Source of the DNA: Anaerolineae bacterium
Lineage (GTDB): Bacteria; Chloroflexota; Anaerolineae; Aggregatilineales; Phototrophicaceae
NCBI GenBank assembly: GCA_025055175.1
Contig: JANWYT010000028.1
Coordinates: 62,001-126,000, forward strand
Direction of reading: 5' to 3'
Length of the DNA stretch: 64,000 nt
Every line of letters begins with the position of its first letter. Within the stretch, counting starts at the first letter, position 1. The notes under the pieces are model-generated. The model saw only the letters and a list, made by a program, of their open reading frames with translations. It ran no database searches and was not told the DNA's origin. Below are positions 45,662 to 53,821 of this stretch, one piece after another. Both the position numbers and the translations under genes were made by a program.

Positions 45662-48295
45662 TCACGGGCAGGGCAGGCGCACCGTGAAGGTCGTGCCACT
45701 ACCGAGCTGACTCTCGGCGTAAACGTCGCCACCCAGAGCGTCGACAGCGCGCTTGACGATCACCAAGCCCAGCCCTGTGCCGCTGATGTTGTTCACATTG
45801 GGCGCGCGGTAGAACGCCTCAAACAGGTGCGGCATAGCTTCGGGCGGAATGCCAATACCATAATCGCGCACTGTCAGCGTCAACCACTGGCCTTCCAGAC
45901 GCGAATGCAGCTCAATCGGCGTCTTGTCAGGCGAGTATTTGACAGCGTTCGACAGCAAGTTTTGCAGAATCTGCCGCAACAAAGTTGGGTCGACGGAAGC
46001 CTGCTCTGAGCCTTCGTGCTGGTAGTTGACCCAGTTTCCATGTGGGTTCAGCGTGCGCGCGTCGTCGATGATGTGCTGGAGGAGCGTGGGCAGGTGCTGG
46101 GTACTGCGATGCACTTGAATGCCGGTAGCTTCACTGCGCGTGATGAACAGGGCATCGTTCATCATCTCCGCGAGCAGACGGCTGTGCGTTTCAATCTTGT
46201 CGAGATGATTGAGACGCTTCTCCGAAGTTAGGCGCTCGTGGTATTCGCGTAGCAGCGCCGCTGAGGACATGATGACCGCCAGAGGGGTGCGGAATTCATG
46301 GGAGATCATCGAGGTGAAGCGCGACTTCATCTCGCTAAGCTCGCGCTCGCGGGCCAGCGAAGCGCGCAGGTGTTCTTCCAACTGCTTCTGAGTAGAAATA
46401 TCGCGCAGGCTACACACCACACGCAGATCATCCCCTGCCCCAACCGAAGCCAACGCGCCGTCAAAGGTATAGCTCTTGCCATCAGGCGTATGGCCATGAA
46501 CTTCAATGCGCTGTGGCTCGCTAGTCTCCAGGGCGTAAAGGAGGACGTCCATCAGCAAGTGAGGTTGCTTTGCGTTGATGACTTCCACCAACGGACGATA
46601 AAAGATCTGATCCGAGTCCACACTGAACCAACGACAAAAAGACGGGTTGACTTGTTCGATCAATCCGCGCGGATTGAGCAGAATTACTAAATCGCTAATG
46701 CTATTAAGGATGGCTTCCACTTGGTCTTTGGCATGTCGTAGTGCTGCAGTGCGTTCTTCAACGCGCTCTTCCAACACCTGAGTATAGTTATTAACCTGCT
46801 GGTAGAGCCTGGTGAGTTCTTGCTCTGCTTCAACCTGGGCTGTCACGTCCATCTGAATGCCAACGTAGTGAGTGAGCTGGCCTCCCAAGTCAAAGATGGG
46901 CGACAAGCGCAGCTCGTTCCAGAACAGCGTGCCGTCCTTGCGATAATTGCGCAAGCGCACACGCACCTCGCGTCCAGCTCGTATGGCCTCGCGCATGACA
47001 CAGACGGCCTCTTGATCGCGGTCATTGGCTTGCAGGAGGCGGCAGTTCCTGCCGATGACCTCACCAGGATCGTAACCGCTTATATCACAGAAAGTGGGGT
47101 TGACGTAGATCAGTGGCTGATCGGGCAAGGTCATGTCAGCAATCGTGACGCCGGTACTGCTGGCATCCACTGCGCGCGCAAACAAGCGCAGGCTCTCCTG
47201 CGCGCGTCGCAGCGGGGTAATGTCGCGGCTAATCATCAGCACGCTGCGTACCTTGCCTGCTTCGTCCAGCTCTGGAGCTAGGCGAGCTTCGTAGTAGCGG
47301 TGATCGACTGGGCCGAAATAATCGAACTCAGCGCGCTGCTCTTGGCCCGTCTCAAGCACCTGGCGCGCTATGTCTTCTAGAGGATGATGTTGGCCGATAA
47401 TGTCATAGAGCGTCCGTCCCAAGACAGCTTCCAGCGGTACGCCACTCTCGCGCAGCAGAGCAGGATTAGCGTAGATATAGCGCAGGTCTTCATCCAGACG
47501 GACGATAACGTCAGGGTTGTTCTCCACCAAAGCGCGAAATGCGCGTTCGCGCTCATGCAGGGCCTGCTCAGCGGCCTTGCGCTGACTAATGTCGCGAAAG
47601 ATGACCGTCCCTCGCTCGTTGTCGCGATGATCGCGGAAGATGGTCGTTGACAGCTCAACCTCCACCAGCGTTCCATCCCCACGTCGCATCCGAGCCTCAC
47701 CCTGGGCAAAGCCGCTATGACGGCGCGCCTCTAGAATGGTCTGCCAGCGCTCGTCCGAGGTATCGATGATGTCTTCGCGGCGTAGCTGGACGATGGTGGC
47801 TTCGTCCATGCCCAAGATGGCACAAGCGGCCGGATTCGCACTGACGATCTGGCCGGTCTGCGGAATGGTGACGAAGATACCCTCTAGGCTCGTTTGAATG
47901 ACAGAATTCAGCAAGCTAGCGCGCTCTTCGCGCTCCAGCTCTGCGCGCCGACTCGCAGCTAGGTCGCTCAGGTGAACGAGGTAGGCCTGCTGACCCTGCC
48001 AGTCGATTTCGCTCACGCGCATTTCGAGGGCGCGCCAGCCGTCTTTTTGTCGCAAGGCCTGAATTTCGACGCTGTCGATGCGCGTGATAGGAATGCCAAA
48101 GGCTCTGCCTTCCAGCTCACCCTGCTGGAAGATGGCGTGAGCAGCGGGGTTGGCGAACAGCACTATGCCTCTCAGGTTCACTATCAGCACACCAAATGGG
48201 CTGTCCAGCACAATGTCGGCAATAGCTCGGATTGACGTCTTGAATTGTGAGGTGCGTAGACGACGGTATTTCTTCCTGAAGATATGCCGCGCCAT
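45662..48295 (-). CDS. Multi-PAS histidine kinase with a LOV photoreceptor domain, in the kai operon
   Basis: An 877-residue soluble kinase with five PAS-type domains: about 20-115, 125-240, 250-365, 370-490 and 520-640. The fourth is a LOV domain: GRNCRLLQ with the photoactive C418, NYRKDGTLFWN with N450 and N460, and VGIQMDVT with Q481, all flavin-contact positions. A coiled coil follows. HisKA carries H666 in MISHEFRTPLAV, then HATPase with LLSNAVKYSPD, DYGIGIP and GTGLGLVI. LOV domains bind FMN and form a blue-light adduct with the Cys. It is the last gene of the operon, 27 bp after kaiC, so it is likely an input or output kinase of the Kai module. Confidence 0.92.
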   Translation of the reverse strand: MARHIFRKKYRRLRTSQFKTSIRAIADIVLDSPFGVLIVNLRGIVLFANPAAHAIFQQGELEGRAFGIPITRIDSVEIQALRQKDGWRALEMRVSEIDWQGQQAYLVHLSDLAASRRAELEREERASLLNSVIQTSLEGIFVTIPQTGQIVSANPAACAILGMDEATIVQLRREDIIDTSDERWQTILEARRHSGFAQGEARMRRGDGTLVEVELSTTIFRDHRDNERGTVIFRDISQRKAAEQALHERERAFRALVENNPDVIVRLDEDLRYIYANPALLRESGVPLEAVLGRTLYDIIGQHHPLEDIARQVLETGQEQRAEFDYFGPVDHRYYEARLAPELDEAGKVRSVLMISRDITPLRRAQESLRLFARAVDASSTGVTIADMTLPDQPLIYVNPTFCDISGYDPGEVIGRNCRLLQANDRDQEAVCVMREAIRAGREVRVRLRNYRKDGTLFWNELRLSPIFDLGGQLTHYVGIQMDVTAQVEAEQELTRLYQQVNNYTQVLEERVEERTAALRHAKDQVEAILNSISDLVILLNPRGLIEQVNPSFCRWFSVDSDQIFYRPLVEVINAKQPHLLMDVLLYALETSEPQRIEVHGHTPDGKSYTFDGALASVGAGDDLRVVCSLRDISTQKQLEEHLRASLARERELSEMKSRFTSMISHEFRTPLAVIMSSAALLREYHERLTSEKRLNHLDKIETHSRLLAEMMNDALFITRSEATGIQVHRSTQHLPTLLQHIIDDARTLNPHGNWVNYQHEGSEQASVDPTLLRQILQNLLSNAVKYSPDKTPIELHSRLEGQWLTLTVRDYGIGIPPEAMPHLFEAFYRAPNVNNISGTGLGLVIVKRAVDALGGDVYAESQLGSGTTFTVRLPCP

Positions 48296-48322
48296 GACCT
48301 TCCCCGTTCTGCCTCCGCCTTT

Positions 48323-49840
48323 TTAGGAAGACTCCTCATCTTTGAACAGGTTGCTCAGGCGCGACAGCTCATCTGGGACGAGGCGTGTGAAGTTGCCGCT
48401 CAGGATACCGCTAATATCGCGGAAGGGCTTGCCAATGTGCATGCCGCGCTTGTCAATCGTGAACTCGCGAATTTCTTTGTCGTGCATAGAACCACGCATT
48501 TTGAGGACTGTCAAACCTCGGCGCATCTCACCGTACACTTCGACGTAGCGCAGCAAGATGATACTGTCGGTGATGGTGGAGATATGAGCTTCCGTGATGG
48601 ACGTGCCGCCGAGCAAGGTGGGGGTGGTAGAGGTGAACAGGCCGGCCACTTCCTGATGTTTGATGAAGCTGGTCAGGGCAATGACGAATTCGCGGAAGCC
48701 CTTGTTAGTAGAGATACGTTCTAATGCGGATAGGCTGTCGATGGCCACGCGATTCGGACGGAATTCCTCGATGATCCGCTTCATCTCAACATAATGATCT
48801 TCCAGGCCAGCTACTTCTGGATACTCGCAGTGGACTTTCAGCAAGCCCTGGCGCTCCATCTCTTCGAAGTCGTAGCCCCAGCCGATGGCGTTACGGAAGA
48901 GCTGGTCGCGGCTCTCTTCGAAGGCGAAGAGCAGGCAGCGTTCGCCGTTCATAGCGCCGCCAGCCATGAAGCCGGTGGCCATCAGCGTCTTGCCCGTGCC
49001 GGTAGCGCCGCTCACCAGCAGCACCGAGTCGCGGAAGAAGCCGCCGCCGCACATGCGGTCCAGCTCTGGGCTGCCCGACGTAATGCGCAGATCAGAGGAG
49101 CGTTGACGCAGTTGAATGGCGCTCAGCGGAATGGCGACGATCCCTTGCCCAGGGATGATCGTGAAGGGGAATTCGCCCTTGCGGTGCGACGTGCCGCGAA
49201 ACTTGAGGATTTCGATGGTGCGACGACGCTTCTCTTCTTCCAGCACGTTGCGCAGGATGATGACGTTATCAGCCACGAACTCTTCGACGCCGTATCGAGC
49301 AATTGGGCCGTACTCCTCCACCCGCTCAGCAGTCATGATGGTGGTCACGCCGATGATTTTGAGGGTGTGGGCAATGCGGAACATCTCGCGGCGCAGGATG
49401 CCCATGTCGGTGTAGCGCGTCAGGATCGCTCCTAGTGAGTCCAGCGAGACGCGCTGCGCGCCGATCTTGCTCACGGCGTACTGAATACGCGCGATGAGGG
49501 CAGTTAAATCGTAGCTGCCGATGACCACGCTCTCGTCGGTCTGGCGCGCGGCATCGACGAACAGCCAGCGTCCCTCGGCTTCCATCTGAGCGATGTCCCA
49601 GCCAAAGCTGAGCATGTTGCGCCGAATATCTTCGACCGACTCTTCGAAGGTCACGAAGACGCCAGCCTCACCCTGACGAATGCCTTCCACCAAGAACTGA
49701 CAGGCCAAGACAGTCTTGGCTGTGCCGGCCGTGCCTGTCACGAGGGTGGTACGGCCTTTGGGCAATCCGCCGTTGCAGATATGATCAAAGCCTGGTATGC
49801 CTGTAGGCAGCTTTTCAACCTGACGCTTATTCTCCGTCAT
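48323..49840 (-). CDS. kaiC: Circadian clock-type ATPase KaiC
   Basis: A 505-residue double-domain KaiC. CI has Walker A GTAGTAKT (36-43) and catalytic EE (66-67 in TFEES); CII has Walker A GATGTGKT (278-285) and EE (308-309). The CII segment EAHISTITDS places S421-T422 at the S431-T432 autophosphorylation pair of Synechococcus KaiC. RYGVEEFVADNVIILRNVL and FRGTSHRKGEFPFTI in CI are nearly as in cyanobacteria. The end LVPDELSRLSNLFKDEESS matches the A-loop and tail region, only slightly shorter. It overlaps kaiB by 14 bp. Known role: an ATPase-kinase timer controlled by KaiA and KaiB. Confidence 0.95.
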   Translation of the reverse strand: MTENKRQVEKLPTGIPGFDHICNGGLPKGRTTLVTGTAGTAKTVLACQFLVEGIRQGEAGVFVTFEESVEDIRRNMLSFGWDIAQMEAEGRWLFVDAARQTDESVVIGSYDLTALIARIQYAVSKIGAQRVSLDSLGAILTRYTDMGILRREMFRIAHTLKIIGVTTIMTAERVEEYGPIARYGVEEFVADNVIILRNVLEEEKRRRTIEILKFRGTSHRKGEFPFTIIPGQGIVAIPLSAIQLRQRSSDLRITSGSPELDRMCGGGFFRDSVLLVSGATGTGKTLMATGFMAGGAMNGERCLLFAFEESRDQLFRNAIGWGYDFEEMERQGLLKVHCEYPEVAGLEDHYVEMKRIIEEFRPNRVAIDSLSALERISTNKGFREFVIALTSFIKHQEVAGLFTSTTPTLLGGTSITEAHISTITDSIILLRYVEVYGEMRRGLTVLKMRGSMHDKEIREFTIDKRGMHIGKPFRDISGILSGNFTRLVPDELSRLSNLFKDEESS

Positions 49841-50168
49841 AGGGCTGTTCTTCTTCCGTAGTCAGCGTTGATCCTTGGTTATTATTAGAAGAAAGTGAAG
49901 TTGGCATTTCCAGCGCTTGCACCACTTTTTCGACATGAGACAAGTCGCCAATGATGTAGCGGCGCGGCGCCGGATGTTCGCGGACGAGGGTGGGAGTGGC
50001 CAAGATACGCTGTTCTTCGGCGACATCGGGCTGCTGAATCACGTCGATCACGTTTAGTTGGAAGTCTGAGCCAAAGGCTTGCGCGCACAACGCGCGCACT
50101 CGCGCAATGATGAGTTCGCTCTTGGGGGTGGCGCCGGCTACGTACAAACTTAAGATGTAAGCACTCAT
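49827..50168 (-). CDS. kaiB: Circadian clock protein KaiB
   Basis: A 113-residue KaiB. Signatures are ILSLYVAGATPKS at the start, LNVIDVIQQPDVAEEQRILATPTLVRE and RRYIIGDLSHVEKVVQAL. The family switches fold to a thioredoxin-like form and binds the KaiC CI ring. An acidic, Asn/Gln/Ser-rich tail of about 23 residues ends the protein. ATG 50168 gives homology from residue 3 on; a longer frame reaches into the upstream gene and shows no homology. It is coupled to kaiC by a 14-bp overlap. Confidence 0.94.
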   Translation of the reverse strand: MSAYILSLYVAGATPKSELIIARVRALCAQAFGSDFQLNVIDVIQQPDVAEEQRILATPTLVREHPAPRRYIIGDLSHVEKVVQALEMPTSLSSNNNQGSTLTTEEEQPYDGE

Positions 50169-50212
50169 TACCTGTTTCGCAATCTGCCAGCAGGTTGGCA
50201 AGAATGGATCAG

Positions 50213-51331
50213 TCAAATATTCACATCGGATCGACTCACCCGCTTCCTGTAATAAGATACCATATAACCCATCACCTCCAACAGCAAGATTCGGCCCTCG
50301 TCCAAATAGAGTTGCAAGCGCGATGGCGGTAGATTGGCGTCGCGCTTGCGCGTCAGCGCCCGCGTGTGCAGGCTGATGAGGTCGCGAGGTTGAGCAAACT
50401 GGCTGCCCATCGTCTCTGCCAGAGCCAGCGCGCCCTCGCTGATGTTGTGATCGACGCGGTAGAGCCGTCGATCCACACAAAGATCAAGTAGGCGCTCGTA
50501 CTCGCTGAGCCACACAGATGCGTTGAACTGGCTAGAGCGCGGCTCGCCGAGCAATGGGCCGTTGAGCAACTCCAAGTGGGCCAACTCAATCTCTTGACGC
50601 TTGATAGCGGCTTCGGCTTCGTTGTTAGCCAGTATCTCAGCGCGATAGTCGGTGATGTCAATATGACTGACGACCAAACCGCGCAGCTCCTCAGCCTGCA
50701 GGGGGCGCACGCGCAGCACGAACCACATGGAGCGCTGGGGTGTGTCGCAGGGATATTCCATCTCAAACTGGCTTGTGCGACCTTCGAGGACGTTCATCAT
50801 GCCTTCCAAGGCCCGCTGCGCGTCCGGATCGGTCAGGGCGGCACGACGTACCGTCTCAAAATAGTTGGCACCTTCCTGAATACTCTCGTCATCTCCGCTG
50901 CCGTTCTCCTGGGCAAAGCGCCTCCAGGCTTCGTTGACGCGCAGGATGACGCCATGCTCATCCAACACGGCAATGCTGGCGTAGAGCGAGTTGAGGATGG
51001 CCGTGTTGAGCAGGTCGGCACGACGCAGAGCAGCTTCCATGCGCTTGCGCTCGCTGATGTCGCGCAAGGACACCAGGGCAGTGCGCTGACCTTCCCATTG
51101 AATGAAAGCCGCGCGCATTTCCGCGTAGCGATAGCCTTCGCTGCGCAGGATAGTGATTTCGCTGGCGTCACCTACCACGACAGGATAACCAAACTGGCCG
51201 CCAATGAGACGACGAGCAGGACGATCAAACAGGTTGCAAGCAGCAGGGTTGGCGTAGAGGACGCGGCCTGCTTGATCGACCACCAGCACCGCATCTACGT
51301 TATACGTCAACAGGTCTTGATACGTGGACAT
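50213..51331 (-). CDS. PAS-PAS protein with C-terminal KaiA-C-like/RsbU-N-like helical domain, first gene of the kai operon
   Basis: A 372-residue protein. PAS 1 is about 5-95 (AVLVVDQAGRVLYANPAACNLF) and PAS 2 about 105-230 (SIAVLDEHGVILRVNEAWRRFA), followed by a short coiled coil. The all-helical end, 275-370, has WLSEYERLLD, ISEGALALAETMG, DLISLHTRAL and DEGRILLLEVMGYMVSYYRKRVSR. This resembles the KaiA C-terminal bundle (Y-x-x-IL near the start, EIHMEL, then DYRLTLIDVIAHLCEMYRRS) and also RsbU N-terminal domains, which share a four-helix fold. There is no kinase domain. It lies 44 bp upstream of kaiB. Inference: a PAS-controlled KaiC regulator replacing KaiA. The domain call is from pattern memory and needs a profile search. 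Confidence 0.6.
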   Translation of the reverse strand: MSTYQDLLTYNVDAVLVVDQAGRVLYANPAACNLFDRPARRLIGGQFGYPVVVGDASEITILRSEGYRYAEMRAAFIQWEGQRTALVSLRDISERKRMEAALRRADLLNTAILNSLYASIAVLDEHGVILRVNEAWRRFAQENGSGDDESIQEGANYFETVRRAALTDPDAQRALEGMMNVLEGRTSQFEMEYPCDTPQRSMWFVLRVRPLQAEELRGLVVSHIDITDYRAEILANNEAEAAIKRQEIELAHLELLNGPLLGEPRSSQFNASVWLSEYERLLDLCVDRRLYRVDHNISEGALALAETMGSQFAQPRDLISLHTRALTRKRDANLPPSRLQLYLDEGRILLLEVMGYMVSYYRKRVSRSDVNI

Positions 51332-51514
51332 GAGTACACTTTTACCTCATCCTTTGGCGCATTCTACTCCTCTGCTATGTGTAAGGCATGAGAAGAACTT
51401 CATACATTCTGCTTGATAAAGCACGGCTTTTTTCCACTGCTACGCCTAACATCCTCCATGCAGCCTATGGCACAATGAGGCGCGTATCGATCACATCCAG
51501 GAGTCTCCGCTATC
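51332..51514. other. Divergent spacer between the kai operon and the aminotransferase
   Basis: A 183-bp gap that must hold promoters in both directions. A GAGG-containing ribosome site lies upstream of the PAS-KaiA-like start. I found no convincing -35/-10 pair for either gene and no strong dyad. Confidence 0.3.
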
Positions 51515-52699
51515 ATGCGCCGTTTCGTCTCTCAGACCGCTGACCGCCTGCGTCCCTCCGGCATCCGCAAGTACTTCGACATCGCTGCGACGATGGAAGA
51601 CGTGGTGACGCTGGGCATTGGTGAGCCGAACTTCGTCACACCCGATCACATCCTTCAAGCTGGCGTGCAGTCGGCGCTGAAGGGCCAAACGGGCTACACC
51701 TCCAACAGCGGCGATCCGTGCCTACGCCAAGCTATCAGCAACTATGTGGGCCGCCTGTACGGCGTCGAATACCACCCAGAAGACGAAATTCTGGTGACGG
51801 TGGGCGTCAGCGAAGCGTTGTTCCTAGCTATGAAGGCCGTCCTTGATCCAGGTGATGAAGTGCTGGTGGTTGAGCCGTGCTTTGTCGCCAACCCTGCCGC
51901 AGTAGAGATGGCGGGCGGCGTGCCTGTCATGGTCGCCACCAAGCCGGAGAACGAATTCCAGGTGACGGGCAACGATCTGGAAGCCCACATCACGCCGCGC
52001 ACCAAAGCCCTGCTCATCAGCTATCCCTCCAACCCCACCGGCGCTGTCCTCTCTGACGAGAACCTGCGGCAAGTGGCGGCCTTCGCAGAAAAGTATGACC
52101 TAGTGGTCATCAGCGATGAGATTTACGAGCGCTTGGTCTACAGTGGCCACCAGCACACCAATTTCGCCAGCCTGCCTGGTATGCGCGAACGCACCATCGT
52201 CCTCAGCGGCATGAGCAAGACCTTTGCCATGACTGGCTGGCGCGTAGGCTACGCTACTGCCCCTGCTGACCTGATTGCTGCTATGAAAAAGTTTCACCAG
52301 TATCTCATCATGTCTGCGCCGACGATGGGCCAGATGGCTGCTACTGAAGCGCTGCTGCACGGCGAAGACGACGTAGCGGCTATGCGCCAGGCCTACGACC
52401 GTCGTCGTCGTCTAATCGTCGAAGGTTTCAACCGCCTGGGGCTGAGTTGCTTTGAGCCGCGCGGCGCGTTCTACGCCTTCCCCAGCATTGCCAGCACAGG
52501 CATGGACGAGGAGACGTTCTGCGAGCGCCTGTTGCTGGAAGACCGCGTCGCGCTCATCCCTGGCAGCGCCTTCGGAGCGTCGGGCGCGGGCTATGTGCGC
52601 GCCGCCTACGCCACCAGCGAAGCGAATATCTCAGAAGCCCTGGCGCGCATTGAGCGTTTCTTGCAGCGTCACGGCTTGCTGCAAGCTGAGATGGTATGA
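51515..52699 (+). CDS. Class I/II PLP-dependent aminotransferase
   Basis: A 394-residue fold-type I aminotransferase. It has GIGEPNFVTPDHI, SYPSNPTGAVLS, VISDEIYERLVY and the PLP lysine in LSGMSKTFAMTGWRVGYA; the substrate-carboxylate Arg is near VRAAYATS. It is the aspartate/aromatic aminotransferase group, amino-donor unknown. CAGGAG sits about 15 bases before ATG 51515. It is divergent from the kai operon and convergent with a methyltransferase. Confidence 0.92.
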   Translation: MRRFVSQTADRLRPSGIRKYFDIAATMEDVVTLGIGEPNFVTPDHILQAGVQSALKGQTGYTSNSGDPCLRQAISNYVGRLYGVEYHPEDEILVTVGVSEALFLAMKAVLDPGDEVLVVEPCFVANPAAVEMAGGVPVMVATKPENEFQVTGNDLEAHITPRTKALLISYPSNPTGAVLSDENLRQVAAFAEKYDLVVISDEIYERLVYSGHQHTNFASLPGMRERTIVLSGMSKTFAMTGWRVGYATAPADLIAAMKKFHQYLIMSAPTMGQMAATEALLHGEDDVAAMRQAYDRRRRLIVEGFNRLGLSCFEPRGAFYAFPSIASTGMDEETFCERLLLEDRVALIPGSAFGASGAGYVRAAYATSEANISEALARIERFLQRHGLLQAEMV

Positions 52700-52711
52700 A
52701 CGAAAGCTCCC

Positions 52712-53734
52712 TCAAGGCTTCCGCGCAAACCCGCGCCAGCTGTTGTTGGCGCGCGACGTGATGATTACATCTTGCAAGCCCTGCTCTTTGAACCAATCAG
52801 CAAATTCCCCGTGGGGAATGTACTCAGCAATGCTGGGGGTGAGATGGTCATGGATGACGAGGGCCTGCTGAAGGTAACCGCAATATTTGCCTAGCCACAC
52901 CAAATAGTCGAAGTAAAAGAGGCGTCTGCGCAAAAAGGACAGGCGCTCGGGGCGCTCAACAGGCTGATACACCAAGCGAATCGCTAAGAACAGCGGCACA
53001 GCTAAGACCAGGGCAATCCACCACAGCACAGCGCTGGGCAGTCGGCTCGTGATGCGCTGGCGGATAGGGTTAAGGATGTTCACTACCCAGTCGTTGCCTT
53101 CGCGGCCATAGACCCAAGCGCTCACATGCCCTCCATGTCTGACCGCTGAGACTAACTGAGCGAAGCCAGCGCGCGGATCGGCAGTGTGGTGTAGCACACC
53201 TACGCTGAAAGCATAGTCAAACGTAGGCGCAAAAGGCAGCGCCATCAAATCGCCTTGTACGATCAAAACATTGTCCAGGTGGCGCGTGTTTGCAAACGCC
53301 TGCTCAACTGCGTCGCTCAGATCGACGCCGACGACCAGGCTTGCACCCAAGCGCTGCGCAGCTAGCGTGAAGCGTCCTTGTCCGTAGCCACCGTCTAGGA
53401 CGCTCTTGCCTCGGATGAAAACTTCATCCACTGGCGCGACGAAGTCTAGAAACAAATCGGGAGAACTGAAGCCCGTCGTTTGGACAAGTTGATTAGCTTT
53501 GGCCCACTGCACCCCAAAAGCTTGGACAGTCTCTACGACAGCTCGCGATTCGGGAGCTTTGACGAAGCGCGGAATGCCAACCTTAATAGGATAGGTCGCG
53601 GCACAACTCACACAAGCCAGCGTCCCCTCCATAATGTGCTGATCCGCTGCACGCTCTTTGACCTCCGATAGATGCAATGAGCCACCGCACTCAGAGCATT
53701 TGAAGAAGGTCAGCCAACGTTCCACGTTTTTCAA
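52712..53734 (-). CDS. SAM-dependent methyltransferase with N-terminal zinc ribbon (Trm112-like)
   Basis: A protein of about 340 residues. An N-terminal Zn-ribbon-like segment (CSECGGSLHL, then CVSCAATYPIKVGIPRFV) resembles Trm112/YcaR. A class I methyltransferase follows, with LDGGYGQGRFTLAAQRLGASLVVGVDLS (motif I), VQGDLMALPFAPTFDYAFSVGVLHHTADP and GHVSAWVYGREG. Two hydrophobic segments near 225-260 may touch the membrane. TTG 53734 has AGGAG about ten bases upstream; ATG 53809 gives a longer form. The substrate is unknown. Confidence 0.78.
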   Translation of the reverse strand: MKNVERWLTFFKCSECGGSLHLSEVKERAADQHIMEGTLACVSCAATYPIKVGIPRFVKAPESRAVVETVQAFGVQWAKANQLVQTTGFSSPDLFLDFVAPVDEVFIRGKSVLDGGYGQGRFTLAAQRLGASLVVGVDLSDAVEQAFANTRHLDNVLIVQGDLMALPFAPTFDYAFSVGVLHHTADPRAGFAQLVSAVRHGGHVSAWVYGREGNDWVVNILNPIRQRITSRLPSAVLWWIALVLAVPLFLAIRLVYQPVERPERLSFLRRRLFYFDYLVWLGKYCGYLQQALVIHDHLTPSIAEYIPHGEFADWFKEQGLQDVIITSRANNSWRGFARKP

Positions 53735-53821
53735 GGTACGTTCTCTCCTGGGGCTGAGATAGGCAGAGGAGAACAGGCTGACGCTCACGCCGCCTGCACT
53801 CCAATTCAAGGGTTGATTAGG

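Noticed and set aside
48323..49840. RadA or single-domain RecA-like ATPase
   Set aside because: Two KaiC domains, the paired catalytic Glu residues, the ST phosphosite and adjacent kaiB identify it as KaiC.
50169..50480. Long N-terminal extension of KaiB
   Set aside because: The added residues overlap the upstream PAS protein gene in another frame and resemble no domain; KaiB homology starts at ATG 50168.
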